From: Candidula unifasciata
Taxonomy: Eukaryota > Mollusca > Gastropoda > Stylommatophora > Geomitridae
Direction of reading: 5' to 3'
NCBI GenBank assembly: GCA_905116865.2
Contig: CAJHNH020002056.1
Coordinates: forward strand, 47,501-111,500
Length of the DNA: 64,000 bases
A program made the translations under genes and the position numbers. Shown one piece after another: positions 21,001-32,584 of this stretch. The notes under the pieces are model-generated. The model ran no database searches. It saw nothing but the letters and a program-made list of their open reading frames with translations, and had not been told where the DNA came from. Position 1 is the first letter of the stretch. Each line of letters starts with the position of its first letter.

Positions 21001-21068
21001 AATAACAGTTGGGGGCAGTTGAAACGGTTTATTGTGTACAATTCTTCAAGTGCATTAGCTTCATCTGA

Positions 21069-21070
21069 AC

Positions 21071-21132
<62 letters not shown>
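21069..21132. repeat. (CA)n microsatellite
   Basis: About 64 bases with one AA interruption near 21089. Confidence 0.95.
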
Positions 21133-21134
<2 letters not shown>

Positions 21135-21389
21135 ATAGGTAATGGAAGCCTAGACATCTGCAGTAGCGTGCTGAAGTATACCGCTGACTATGGAGAAGAA
21201 GGGGAAGGGAAGAAAATAATCAAATGAAAGGAATAAAGGTTGGTCGACAGACAGAGAAGAAAACCCATCATCTTTAAATATATTGTGGGGCGGATCTATG
21301 GCAATCTCCGCCTTTCGACCAATTGGTTTACTGTCGTCTTTTCAATCGAAATTTCCAAATTATCTTCTTATTCTGCCCAATTAAACAAT

Positions 21390-21391
<2 letters not shown>
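21133..21391. other. Unassigned
   Basis: No gene recognised. The frame beginning at 21240 runs straight into the CT array and is not credible. Confidence 0.35.

Positions 21392-21468
<77 letters not shown>
21392..21468. repeat. (CT)n microsatellite
   Basis: About 77 uninterrupted bases. Confidence 0.95.
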
Positions 21469-21470
<2 letters not shown>

Positions 21471-22367
21471 GTCTGTTGGTGTGTGAGTTTGTGATTTAAT
21501 CATTTCACAACATTTCGCTTATTTTCTTCTAGGTATATACTGACGCAAACAATATAAGAAAGCAGTGTTATAGTAAATGTGTTGTTTCCTAAACGGAGTC
21601 AGTTTGTCTATCTGTCAATCCAACACTGCCTGTTTATATGTGTACATACGTGTATTTAATTGACTGTGTATGTGTGTATGTAAATATTATGCACGTACAT
21701 ACAAATGCATGGATGTGCGCCTACATGTATTATGCAATTTATTTGTTTTTGTAAAACTATTGCAAATATTCAAAGCCTCTCAGTGGAAATCAAATAATCG
21801 CTAAATCTATGAAAAATGTGATTTATGTGCAGCTTGAAAACGAGGGAAAACTATGCACTGGCTGGCTGTATCAAATGCTTCACAAAACGTACATGCTAAT
21901 TGGAGACTTGTAGACAAGCTCTGTCTATTGCTGTCTAGTCATTATTCGCGGATTCCCCAAGTCATCAATGAGAAATGTCCGGATATTATCAGCAATTGTG
22001 ACATCTTTGTTCTTGTTGTTTAATTCTTACATGTATGCTATAAAATATATTCGCTCAAAAGTAAGAAACTAGCAGAATTATACCATTTGCATGTAGATTT
22101 CATCAGATAATTTTCTGTTAATTTAGAAATGAAAATCTATGAAACGTTGTCATTTCCCGAGGCAATTGGTTCTGTTTTGTGTGATTATCTTCTTAATCAT
22201 TTTTTTTAATATAAACTTGGCGGGTATATGTGTTGTGTTTTTTTTTTTTTTTTTTGACGCGCATTTGCATTAATCAGAGGCGAATACATCGTGGCATCGT
22301 GACACTGGAAGAATCACAGGAACATTTGATTGCTTGCCCTTGGTATATTGTGTTTGAGTGAGTGAGT
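21469..22367. other. Unassigned AT-rich
   Basis: No gene or repeat family recognised. T17 run near 22238-22254. Confidence 0.35.
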
Positions 22368-22426
22368 GTGTGTGTTTGTGTGTGTGTGTGTATGTATGTA
22401 TGTATATATGTTTGTTTGTATGTATG

Positions 22427-22460
<34 letters not shown>

Positions 22461-23070
22461 TGTATGTATGTATGTATGTATGTATGTATGTATGTATGTA
22501 TGTATGTATGTATGTATGTATGTATGTATGTATGTATGTATGTATGTATGTATGTATGTATGTATGTATGTATGTATGTATGTATGTATGTATGTATGTA
22601 TGTATGTATGTATGTATGTATGTATGTATGTATGTATGTATGTATGTATGTATGTATGTATGTATGTATGTATGTATGTATGTATGTATGTATGTATGTA
22701 TGTATGTATGTATGTATGTATGTATGTATGTATGTATGTATGTATGTATGTATGTATGTATGTATGTATGTATGTATGTATGTATGTATGTATGTATGTA
22801 TGTATGTATGTATGTATGTATGTATGTATGTATGTATGTATGTATGTATGTATGTATGTATGTATGTATGTATGTATGTATGTATGTATGTATGTATGTA
22901 TGTATGTATGTATGTATGTATGTATGTATGTATGTATGTATGTATGTATGTGTGTGTATGTATGTATGTGTGTGTATGTATGTATGTATGTGTGTGTGCA
23001 TGTATGTATGTATGTATGTATGTATGTATTATGTGTGTATTATTTATGTATGTATTATGTGTATGTATGT
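22368..23070. repeat. Very long (TGTA)n microsatellite
   Basis: Without interruption from about 22433 to 22950 (some 129 units), with mixed TGTG/TGTA and TATA units at both ends. All three plus frames and one minus frame stay open across it only because the unit has no stop in those registers. These are artefacts, not proteins. Confidence 0.97.
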
Positions 23071-23094
23071 GTTTCTACTAATATATATAGGGTC

Positions 23095-23165
23095 TTCTCA
23101 ACTTACGACCAAGATCCATTCCGACTGACAGGTTTTAAGTCGAAACGGTTGTAAGTTCAATGCTA
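23095..23165. repeat. Short hairpin, possible transposon end
   Basis: AACTTACGACC at 23100-23110 pairs with GGTTGTAAGTT at 23148-23158, and CCGACT with AAGTCG inside. ACTTACGA-type ends occur in some mariner-like elements, but no partner end or TA duplication was found. Confidence 0.4.
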
Positions 23166-23204
23166 TTTTCATTCAAGCTGTTCATAAAATTGTACAAAAA
23201 CAAA

Positions 23205-23900
23205 AATTCACATGTCTGCTGCTTCTTCTTCTTCTTTGTCTTTTCTCTACTCCTTGAATGCCCCTCGGCGTCCGTGCTGGAAGAGATCTCTGGAACGAGC
23301 CCTTCTGTTCGCTGTGTTTAAAGTACTTTTCAGTGTCTCTGATACTTCTGCGGTCCATTTTCTGCGTGGTCGACCTCTGGCTCTGTTATCGCTGTATCTG
23401 TGTAGCATTGCTTTGTGGTACCCTGTCTGATGCCAATCGTGTTACATGGCCAAACCATTTTTGCCTATGTATAAAGTTCAGTGCTGGTTCTAAGTCTCTC
23501 TTTCCTCGTTACACCTATCATAGTGCGTAAATATTTAATTTTTGTCGTGACTATTTTTTCCTGCCTTGTGAAGAAAATGTCCATGTTTTACACTGATAGC
23601 ATAGCGTTGGTAAGACTATTGTGTTGAACAGTGTTCTTTAAGTGTTCATATTCACATATTCACATGCTTACACTTCAGAATTGGTGCAATTTGGCCTAAA
23701 ACTTGATTAGCTTTACTGCATCCTTATTCATTTTTTATTTATCCCTATTAACACGATCCAAATTTTCCTCTTGGTCTACGAATGCAAAGTGCAATTCTTT
23801 ATCGAATTCTACCGTCTTTTCCACTAATTGTCTAAGTGTGAATATTGCATCAGTACAACTTCTGTTCTTCCAAAATCCTATTTGTCCTTCACTAAATGCA
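23205..23900 (-). mobile_element. LINE relic with reverse transcriptase segments
   Basis: From the 5' side on the minus strand: IGFWKNRSCTDAIFTLRQLV then EKTVEFDKELHFAFVDQEEN and LDRVNRD, matching the Q-GFR--RST-DAIF-LRQ--EK and F-D-EKAFD-V segments of the reverse transcriptase fingers and palm. An internal deletion follows, then VLGQIAPILKCK, and then KWFGHVTRLASDRVPQ and RARGRPRRKWTAEVSETL of the C-terminus. It ends in GAAGAAGAAGAAGCAGCAG. Many breaks; dead. Confidence 0.8.
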
Positions 23901-23931
23901 TAATTTTAGTTAAGAGACGAAACAAATTTTA

Positions 23932-24104
23932 GGCTATCCACCGAATAACGGTCATATATTATGGCGGCCACAAAAACACCCTAAAAGGGCTTCATTCACA
24001 TGTAAATTGCAGCTTCCGCATCTCCTGCAGCTTTGCTTGTGATTTACATTTGACTGAGGCCCTGTTTTTGTCCGCCATAATATGTGGCCGTTATTCAGAG
24101 GAAA
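23932..24104. mobile_element. Foldback element FB-2, related to FB-1
   Basis: Begins GGCTATCCACCGAATAACGG and ends near CCGTTATTCAGAGG. Inside, TTCACATGTAAATTGCAG and GTGATTTACATTTGACTGA are inverted to one another. FB-1 shares GAATAACGGT, the CACATGTAAATTGCAG arm and CGCATCTCCTGAAGCTT (here CGCATCTCCTGCAGCTT). About 173 bases, less than half of FB-1. Confidence 0.75.
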
Positions 24105-24143
24105 GTTAAATTTTATAATACTGACGAAAATACGACGTGAATT

Positions 24144-24156
24144 ACCCTAACCCTAA
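24144..24156 (-). repeat. Two telomere-like units
   Basis: CCCTAACCCTAAC, two TTAGGG units on the minus strand. Too short to be more than chance. Confidence 0.4.
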
Positions 24157-24571
24157 CACTGACCACATAAGGAACGATCCAGCAAACTCGAGTTATAGCG
24201 CGATGCGACACTTTCAACGTAGCTGTGCGGTCTTATTCTGAAAAAGAAACACGTATTTTATGAAATATCGCTTGGTTACATTTGAACTTTGTGCTGTATA
24301 ACTCTTCAACGGCAATCCAGCAGGGATCATCGTATATTTATTTGCCTTAAAGAAGTAAAAAGAAATAAATTATAATTACTTGTAATGCAGGCAAAAAACA
24401 CATGTGACATAACAGTGAGAATGAAGTAAATATTCTTATACAAGTATATTTTCATCCACTTACATTCAACTACAGCTGAGATAAAAAAAAATTGTTATTA
24501 ATTTCAGCACGAATTTGTACAAGTATTCATTTTAGACTGGTCGGTCAGATAGTCCAGGTCAGTGACCAAAA

Positions 24572-24680
24572 AAATTCTCAAATCGAAGGAAATTCGAATA
24601 TATAACGACTGGATCTGTCTGTGAGAATTCTCAAATCGAAGAAAATTCGAATATATAACGACTGGGTCTGTGTGTAGGTG
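24572..24680. repeat. Direct duplication of about 54 bp
   Basis: ATTCTCAAATCGAAGRAAAT then TCGAATATATAACGACTGG occurs twice back to back; the second copy has AGAAAA for AGGAAA. Origin unknown. Confidence 0.85.
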
Positions 24681-24849
24681 TACTAACTACTGTACTATTC
24701 CGGTGCTAGTGTACGTGCTTTAATGTGTAGAAGCAGACTGGGAAAATGCCAACCGAGGTATCAGCAATATTCATGAGTAGGTGAGAGTTTATATCAGTAT
24801 AAATTAGCATTAGTATAAATTAGTATACATACAAAACATTTACTCGAGA

Positions 24850-25205
24850 CGTGGTTTCTGAGAAGAATGCAAAGAATATCACGGAAGGGTAGAAAAGCAA
24901 GCGAAGAAGTCCTCTGCCAAACAGATGAAAGTCGCAAAATTATCAGAACAGTTAGACGTGGATAGTTTTTGAAGCTACGTTATGATAAGGAACGGACTCG
25001 AGAACTTGGTAACAACTGACAAGACTGATGGAAGGAGAGCAAGGGGAAGGCCAAGAAAGAAATACCTGGATGGCCTGGCCATATGGATGGGGCGAAACAA
25101 AAAAATTGGACTGATCCGTGATTCTGGTGATCGTGTGAGATGGCGGAACGTGAGAACGCTTACCGACAAGGCATATGATGATAATGATGATAATGATGAT
25201 GATGA
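24850..25205 (+). mobile_element. LINE C-terminus with GAT tail
   Basis: Pieces of frame read WFLRRMQRISRKGRKASEEV, then MIRNGLENLVTTDKTDGRRA, RGRPRKKYLDGLAIWMG, LIRDSGDRVRWRNVRTLTDK and AYDDN. GRRARGRPRKKYLDGLA-WM followed by DR--WR is a LINE C-terminal pattern. The tail is ATGATGATAATGATG-like. A stop lies near 24962, so the copy is broken; the last 80 codons are open. Confidence 0.85.
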
Positions 25206-25321
25206 TAAATTAGCACTCCTGCCATACTGGCCTACTTGTATATAAAAGTGAATGACATCTGTGACTCGCTGAACTATCAGGTTGCTGCATTCCAATCGGA
25301 CCCCTTTACGTTAATTATCAG

Positions 25322-25592
25322 AAGTAAGTAAGTAAAGGACCCTTTTCTACACCTTTACGCATATAGGGCATATAGGGCTAGACTTATATTTTATAGGCAC
25401 CAAATGGGTGATTTGGTCAGCATCACACCAGCCGCATTTACTTCCTGGGACTGCACCCGGTACCCACTCAAGGCTTGGTCGACCTGGGAGCCAAGGTCAT
25501 TGAAATAAATGAGTCCGGCTTGGCTTGGGAGCGAACCCACGATAATCCGATTTGCGGCGAGCGACTAGCCGCTCCACCACAGCCACTCCCTA
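25322..25592 (-). mobile_element. SINE-1, copy d (near full length)
   Basis: Best copy for the head: on the minus strand GTGGTGGAGCGGCTAGTCGC (A-box region) and TTATCGTGGGTTCGCTCCC (B box), then the family body (CCTTGGCTCCCAGGTCGACC), and a tail in GGGTCCTTTACTTACTTAC. About 270 bases. Target duplication not clear. Confidence 0.85.
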
Positions 25593-26216
25593 AAGCGTTG
25601 AGAGAGCAAGAGAAAACTATTAAAAGTAAAATTCCCAAAAAATACACACAACGGTCAATCCATACTAAAGTTGGTTTGTGAATTCTTGGAAAAGATTTGC
25701 AACAGTCATGTCCCATACTCCCTATTAGTCTGTGGTCCTCTTCTTCTTGTGTCCTTACTACCATACATACATAACATAACATAACCCTTGAACACTGCGA
25801 ACCGTGGAGGTGTACTAATGGAGGCACTAGCACATTAACCCGCTACCTTTCTCTGTCTTCTGCTTGATGAATAAGTGTATGATAACATAGTTCTATCATT
25901 TTCTTGATCTTGTCATTCCAGGTTCTTTTTTGCTCTCCTCTTCCTCGACTACGGCCCCCCTCCCCTCCCACAACCCCCCTCCCCCCTCATCTTGTTTGAA
26001 TCATGTCTCACTGTGTTACCCTAAGATAAACACAGATTCGAACACAGATTCCAACCCACATTCTGGGATGCCTGGTTAGTTGTCTTATTATTACGCTTGT
26101 CTCCATAGCGAGGCGCACACGCCATCTGGAGGTGACAGGTTCTATTCCTGGCGCGGTAACTATAGCTTTCGATTTTTATGTTGTCGTTGTATGAGTGCCG
26201 ATCAATACATTGTGTG

Positions 26217-26221
<5 letters not shown>
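25593..26221. other. Unassigned
   Basis: C-rich patches near 25950-25990. CATACATACATAACATAACATAACC near 25760 is low complexity. No gene recognised. Confidence 0.35.

Positions 26222-26279
<58 letters not shown>
26222..26279. repeat. (AT)n microsatellite
   Basis: About 58 uninterrupted bases, self-complementary. Confidence 0.95.
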
Positions 26280-26281
<2 letters not shown>

Positions 26282-26579
26282 CGTTACTCTCAAAGGACTA
26301 CATGTTACACAGACTGGTGTGGTAGTTACTGGTGCCCTTATTGTAACTTGTTTTGGAAGATAAACAGGTTATATGGAATCTGCCCTTCTGGTCTACCCTT
26401 TAGAAAAAGATTTTTTTTTTTTTTACATTTCAGGATGCTATTACAAATATAGTAGTATCCTGGAGGGGACAAACTCGGTCGATTGCCTTGACAGCATGTA
26501 TATACCACTTAGTGGTTTAGGACATAGAGTTGGGGTGTAAAAAAGGGGGTGGGGGGTCCTAGGGGAAGAGGGTTTGGAA

Positions 26580-26655
26580 GGAGGGATTGTCTGGTTATAA
26601 ACCTGAGGATATAAGTCCGCATGGCTTCTGCAGTCGCCACAAATTGTGCTGTTGA
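26580..26655 (-). mobile_element. SINE-4 body fragment
   Basis: TATAAACCTGAGGATATAAG and CATGGCTTCTGCAGTCGCC correspond to TTTAAGCCTGAGGATTTAAG and CATGGCTAGTGCTGTAGC at 15526-15570. The head is absent. Confidence 0.45.
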
Positions 26656-27020
26656 ATTACTGTTCACAATTCACTCTGGAATATATATAGCCTTATTATA
26701 CTGTTGTATGAATACATATATTTCCCTCATCTGTTTCTGAGTAGTGTTAGCTGGATGTGAATAAATACATTTGAAACGTTTGTTGCAAACGTTAATGTTG
26801 CTCTTATCTTCCCTATGAATGATACATATCAATACATACTGTCCAGCCGTCGTCCTGATGCTGGCTGTGATTAAACTGTTTCTGAATGGCATTTGAATCA
26901 ATAAATAATATCATCTCGTTTCCCCGGACCTTTCCTAGACAGAGGATATGTAGATTTAGATAAACTATTTGCATACATTAAAGGCAGCAGATATTGCTAT
27001 AACGGGTTAGTTGAATATAA
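26656..27020. other. Unassigned AT-rich
   Basis: Nothing recognised. A 76-codon minus frame at 26671-26901 has no domain. Confidence 0.3.
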
Positions 27021-27024
27021 TCGA

Positions 27025-27285
27025 TGGAGAGTAAGTATGTATGTAAGTTGTACCCCACCAGAACATTACACAAAGCGATAAACACTCTGTGACACAAAGT
27101 GCCACCATGCGGATAACGATCACCTGTGGAGAGGTCCCACCCGTGATTAGACCATTTATAGCCCGGCTTTATTTAGCCCCCTCTCCCCGGCCCTATTTCC
27201 CGCCCCCCCCCCCTTCCCACCCACCCCTTCAGGCAAAAGCCAGGGCGGGGCTTCAAATAGCGAAAAATTGTTCTACCTGGGGACG
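27025..27285 (-). repeat. Interspersed repeat X, copy 2
   Basis: Minus-strand copy: AAAGTGCCACCATGCGG, ACCTGTGGAGAGGTCCCAC, CATTTATAGCCCGG, a C13 run, AAAGCCAGGGCGGGGCTTC. The 3' tail is the complement of GTATGTATGTAAGTTG, so the tail is ACAT-type here and ACCT-type in copies 1 and 4. Confidence 0.75.
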
Positions 27286-27589
27286 AAAGTAGATGAACTG
27301 ACGATAGAGAGTATTAAGCATCTAAATCATTGTATGATTCGTATGCTTTTGGCGACTTGTACTTATCACTTTTGCATCTTATTCAAAATGAAACAAGGAA
27401 GTAATGTTAAAGCGGTATTCTTCAACCCATGCGCCGCGCTCCACTTATGGGTCGCTCAGAATGTTCTGTGAGCTGCCAGCAAATTATGCTTAATCGTGTA
27501 GGGCAGGTAGTTTTTCTCTTCCAGCCTGTAGGATTACCACCTCAAGAGATGTTATTGTGGCGCTTAGTATATGAAAAACAACGCTCCGG

Positions 27590-27705
27590 TCACATTCATC
27601 ATCATCATATAGCAGGTCCCTTGCAGAATGTCGCTCTCATCATAGTTTGCCTGAAAGAAACTCGGTCTCTCGCCAGCTCTCCTGCCTTATGTACTTTCAA
27701 ACACA
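27590..27705 (-). mobile_element. LINE 3' end (family GRGRPTRRW)
   Basis: Minus translation: KAGELARDRVSFRQTMMRAT then FCKGPAI and stop, followed by an ATGATGATGATG tail. Matches the C-terminus at 20900-20998 almost residue for residue. Only about 35 codons remain. Confidence 0.8.
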
Positions 27706-28984
27706 AGGAGTCACTTATATCCTGTGCCCATCTTCATGTGGTCGGCCCCTGCCCCTTATTCGATAGGTTATTAAAATACGAATAAAGCACCACTTGTTCA
27801 AAAGGCATCAAGATGTTAAATTAACGTCTTTCTACTGGAACTTTGAACATTCAGACAGCTTTTATTAACTCAGTCTTATACTCGCTTATACAATTGCTAC
27901 GAAGAAAGATATGTGTTTGGAACGGCTGAATATAAGACTGGCCTGCGTGCTCAATTTGTGATTCTTTGAAAATAAATTTTGTTCGCTCGTTCCTTCATTA
28001 ATTGTTTTCGTTTGTTCAATCAGTCTCCCATTTAAACCGTTTGAGAACCTTCCCTCGGGGAGAATGAATTGTTTCTATGACTGCATTTCTACCCTTAGAT
28101 TCATAGTCAGACCTATTCGTGCTGTAATTACAGTATGTTTTTGTCTATCTGGTATATTATTCCTGGAGCAACAGAATCACTAGCTTCGAAAATCTATTTC
28201 AGAGTTGTCCGCCGCGGTAAAAATAAACAAAGACCATTGCACGGCTGAAAGCCTCTTAATTACCATCTCGGTTTTATCTTCTTCTCCGTGAGACTGTTTA
28301 CTGGTGGCGCTACTATCTCTGTCCTATTCGTCTCAGCGGTAACGGGTTTGTGTATTGTATCTACATCCAGTCTTTTGATTATATTCCTGGCTGCCCCATC
28401 ATGGATAGACAACTGGCATGAAAATAATAGCACGTGTCCACTGGGAAATTACTGGCTGCCAACTGTCTTAGGTCCAGACATCTTGCCACTCCATTCGGGA
28501 CTTTCAATTATTCTCCAGGAAGACATATCTCGCGTCGTCAGCGAGTTATTGAGTATATTACACTTATCTCTTAAATGTCTGAAACCCATAAGACCGGAGA
28601 GCCAATAACTGGGTTAGAATGGAGAAATTGTATTCATGACAAATATTCTTCGTAAACGTGTCTTGTTTCTTACTATGGGTATGTGTTTATTCAGCTTCCA
28701 TAGCCGGATTTAGACTTGATGAGGCCCTGAGCTATGTAAAGCCGCCCTGAGGCTCCTATTGTTTTAAATTACATCAGCTTAGAACTCGTACAATGTAGTA
28801 TCTAGGAATGTGTTTTGATCATAGTCTTACCTTTTTTATGAACATGTCAACAGTTTGATAATGAAGACAAAGAGAGGTTTGTTTGTGGCGCTTGGAATTA
28901 GGGCAGCAACAAATGCGAGCAGCCTCATCTATTTTTCTTTTGTGAGCCAGGATCTGATCTTTTCCCTAACTGAGTACACTCTGG
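27706..28984. other. Unassigned 1.3 kb with one open frame
   Basis: The frame 28288-28608 gives 106 residues with a hydrophobic start (ISVLFVSAVTGLCIVSTSS, then LLIIFLAAP) and no recognisable domain; there is no ATG evidence beyond the frame itself. GCCGGATTTAGACTTGATG and GAGGCCCTGAGC near 28700 resemble ends of some hAT-like repeats, and TTGAGGCCCC at 30185 may be the other side of an element split by the next LINE. Uncertain. Confidence 0.3.
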
Positions 28985-30117
28985 CGATACTCTTAGCCTT
29001 ACGCCGATATAGAAACTAGATCGGATACAGGATGAAGCAATGCGCATCATACTTGGATGCACACAAAAAATACAACATGCAGGGCGATGCGTTACTTTAT
29101 TGATTTTTCAACTATGGAAGTGAGAAGAGTGGTCTGCCGAGCACGTGCGTAGCCGCGTATCAGTGCAGATACACGCCATCCATTTCACTGTGAAATTTAA
29201 AGAAGGGAAGCAGGTTAAAAAGAGGAAAATCCGCATGCTGTTGACATTATTCAACGACAATCCCAGGCATAGACAAAAAGGCTGAAGAATATGACCTAGT
29301 ACTACAGGCAAAGACCCTTTAACATGTCTACAAATCTTATCCAAAACCCAATGGACACACGCATACACCGATGGATCATTGGAGGAAGCACACACAAAAA
29401 CATAGGAGCAAGATCGGTCATCATGCTGCAAGATTGGACCACAGTAGAAACGTCATGCGCCTCTGGAAGACTCTCAACAAACTTTAGAGCAGAAACAGCA
29501 ACATTATTTTCCATTGTGTGCATGTCAGTCCTCCAGGCGACACAGAGGGATCCACGAGACAACATAAAGAGAGAACTGACCCGCCAACTAAACAGACTCG
29601 CAGAAAACACGTTCTTTGGTGGATCCTGACTCACTGCGGCATATCAGAAAATGAGCTGGCAGACAGACTTGCAAAAATAATGGAACAAAAGAGAAACAGC
29701 ACACCATCATTACCAGAGATCAGAACACATATCAAGAGAAAATACAAGGAATTGTGGAGAGAACAAACTAACAGTAAGTATCCACAAGACCCCATCAGCA
29801 GACTCAACAGAAAGCACCATACAACAATTTTCCGTCTACGAACAGGACACTGCAGGTTCAACTACCACATGCATAAAATAAATATTGTACAGTCTCCACG
29901 GTGTGCCTGTAAAACAGGACCACAAACACCTGAGCATATTCTGCTGACCTTCCCACTCTACCTACAGTTTCGAAAAGACACCTGGCCCCAAGAGCAAAGT
30001 GTGCAGAGCGCGCTATGGGGGAATCATGAAGAACCTGCTGCTGGCATGCGAATTCCTGGAGGCAATCCACATGGTGGTCTGATCTGAGCATACAAAACCT
30101 AGCGCAAAGAAGAAGAA
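28985..30117 (+). mobile_element. LINE with RNase H domain, degraded
   Basis: In order: LDRIQDEAMRIILGCTQK (end of the reverse transcriptase), then YTDGS (first RNase H aspartate), NFRAETATL (RNase H glutamate), and THCGISENELADRLAK (RNase H GI-GNE-AD-LAK box with an aspartate). Further on come FRLRTGHCRFNYHMHKI and PRCACKTGPQTPEHILL, the C-x-C...H part of a C-terminal zinc knuckle whose last cysteine reads F. An RNase H after the reverse transcriptase fits the I/Jockey side of LINEs. Frame shifts and stops (for example TAG after THTKT near 29404) show decay. A GAAGAAGAAGAA tail ends the element. The fragment at 63090-64000 seems to belong to the same family. Confidence 0.85.
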
Positions 30118-30816
30118 GAATATATAATCCTCTTAAATGCTATATTAAAAGAAAATTGCATATGTGAATAAAAATAGGAATTTGTTGAGGCCCCTCCAAA
30201 CTGTGAGGCTCAAAGATGCAATTTAGTTAGCTTACATCTAAAGCCAGAAGTTTCCTATATACGTTTATTTCACAGCAGAATAAATATAATTTCAAAATGG
30301 GGGAAGTAAACTTCGATACATCCTTGAAGAATGAGTACTGGCTAATTTGCAGAATGCTATGGCAATGGTCTAACAAGTAAGGGCGAGACGGGAAGGGTAA
30401 GATCACTCCACGTCACTAGACCGAACCTTGTAGTGTGTGAAAATCTAATATTATACACTTTTCAGCATTATGTAGTCAATCACATACCTTTTGCCTGTAT
30501 CCTATCAAGTAATTTCACTCTTATCCGCAACATAATCTTTACGAATACATTAGAGCCATTTCAGAAACACTGCAGGAAAGGCTTAAGCTGTAATTTAGTT
30601 TCGTAATTATCCAAGAACTGTCAGATTACTGACACATATTGTATTACATAGTTAATAACTTGTAGATGCACATCCATAGAGTATGAAATCCGTTGTCAAA
30701 TCTGTCAGTATGGTTAAAATATGGCCCCAGCACGGAGGATAGTGCACTTGTTTTTCTGTTAGCATTTGTCAAACACAATAATCCCTTAAATGCACAAAAG
30801 CGGAAAATATGAAACA
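30118..30816. other. Unassigned AT-rich
   Basis: No gene or family recognised apart from the GAGGCCCCTCC patch near 30187 noted with the previous interval. Confidence 0.3.
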
Positions 30817-31700
30817 CTAGCTGTACCCGGCCACGCGTTGCTGTGGGGTAATTTGGCTACATGGAAAATAGAGAACATAGAAATGTGTCTTCGCTTCACG
30901 CTAGCGATGTACAGTGCAACAGCTAAACCCCCAGCTAATAAAACTTTGAGTGGGTAAGGCAAATTATTTATGTTGATTATTACAGCGGCATGTATTATAG
31001 TTTCATACACATAGAAGTCTACATTCAATATCATCATCATAATAACGTGCCCTGACAAGGGTAAACAACCATTATGTTTCGTCAGCTCGTACCATAGGCG
31101 TTTCTACTCCACGTAGCCGTATTGATTGTTGGTGTGTGTCGCTGTTGTTTCAAAACATCATTTGTTCCATACATTCATTTCTTATGGTCTTGAAAACAAA
31201 AACAAAAGGGGACCAGTGATTTCTCAGTTCCAAGCCGACAATAACAAAATTCAGAGCATTTTCGTGGCCTCTATGTTATGCGTGCAAAACGTATGTTTTG
31301 TCTGTATCATCATATAAAATTGCAGTCGTTCGTGAAAATTTAGTGTGCAAATGTTGTGCTTATTAAAGGACCTTTTACGTAGGGGATTTTTGATGCTCCC
31401 CCTACTTTTACGTAAACTGTTAAGCCAAATAGTTCATCCAGTTACAGACCAACTTCCTAGTTTAGCGTCTTAAAGTTGTTAGTTTTCACAAAACCACGCC
31501 CAATCATAACTGTCCAAATTTCTTCATCACCATGTGCCGTGTCAGTAAGTGTAGACTGTTATGCTTCGCCAAATAACACCAGAATTACGGATCACGTCAG
31601 TTTTCTTGTCTCGCCCCCATCCATATGGTGAAAGCATTTAAGTATATATCATTTTGATTTCCCTTGGCTCTTTTCCCTTATTCTGCCAATCGTCACCATA
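30817..31700 (-). mobile_element. Helitron 3' end, copy C; 5' end not found
   Basis: CTAGCTGTACCCGG, CCACGCGTTGCTGTGG on the plus strand is the complement of the Helitron terminus in copies A and B, with CTAG intact and T as the next base. The sequence beyond differs from A and B, so this is another subfamily sharing the end. The 5' limit is a guess: nothing like TCTATATTAATA is seen on the minus strand before about 32000. Confidence 0.65.
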
Positions 31701-32309
31701 TTGTCGAGTCCATTCCTTCTCAAGGCTGGTCAGAAAAATAGTTTTAATTTCTCAAATCAGTTTACAGATTTCATCTGTCCCGATGAGGATTGCCTTGTTT
31801 ACAATCCCAGTTTAGCCAACAAATAAATTCTCTTTTTAACGTAAAGCAAAACCTTATCAATGCTACAATACTGATGTTTACTAATCCAGACTGTATCATA
31901 AACACCTGGTCTGACTTCACCGAGGACCGTCTCTAGGAATCTAGAATGTCTAGTTAACTATGCTGGTCTTCCTGATTTACTGTCTGGCTTCCACAGTCGA
32001 GATTACTCCCGATCGGAGGTTGGGACGTGAGAAATTTTAAGTTTGGTAGAGGATTTATTTTTCTTGCTTGTTTTTATTTAATGTATACGAGGCGGGCGTT
32101 TCTTCGATTGCACTAAACTATTTTTATTTGTTTCATGATTATAAACTTTTTCATTCCAAGTCTAAAACAAAATTAATCTTTCTATTCCCAAAAAGTGTTA
32201 CTATAATGTAGCCAGTGTCTGGCACTGAAGCATTAAAAATAAAAACAATGGAACAGAAGAGGCTAAATCATAACTCCGCCCTAATGTAAGACCCTAATTT
32301 TCGTTATTT
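31701..32309. other. Unassigned
   Basis: Possibly the interior of Helitron copy C. No gene recognised. Confidence 0.3.
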
Positions 32310-32515
32310 TAAAGCCCCACCCGACTGTTTTCGGGAGCCCTAATATAGCCCAGGGGTTAAACGGGGTTTATGGGACTTGTGACCCAGGTTTTTTTTTGTG
32401 GGGGGGGGGGGGGGGGGGGGGTGTCTGAAATGTTGCACATTATTTTATCGGGTGAATATCGCTCTTTGTACGATCCTGGTGTGGTTGAACGTCAGTCAGT
32501 CAGTCAGTCGGTAAA
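32310..32515 (+). repeat. Interspersed repeat X, copy 3 (diverged)
   Basis: AAAGCCCCACCCGACTG, TTTTCGGGAGCCCTAATA, AACGGGGTTTATGGGAC, a run of more than 20 G (near 32399-32421), then GTCAGTCAGTCAGTC as the tail in place of ACCTACC. Confidence 0.6.
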
Positions 32516-32584
32516 TGTACAGTTCGTATGTAAAGATTTTATGTATTAACGGTGTGTAAAGTAAAGTAAAATAACAAAGAATAT

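Noticed and set aside
22270..23154. Four open frames of 239-262 codons rich in Tyr-Val-Cys-Met or His-Thr-Tyr-Ile
   Set aside because: They are translations of the TGTA array; a 4-bp unit without stops opens several frames at once.
24144..24156. Interstitial telomere
   Set aside because: Only two units.
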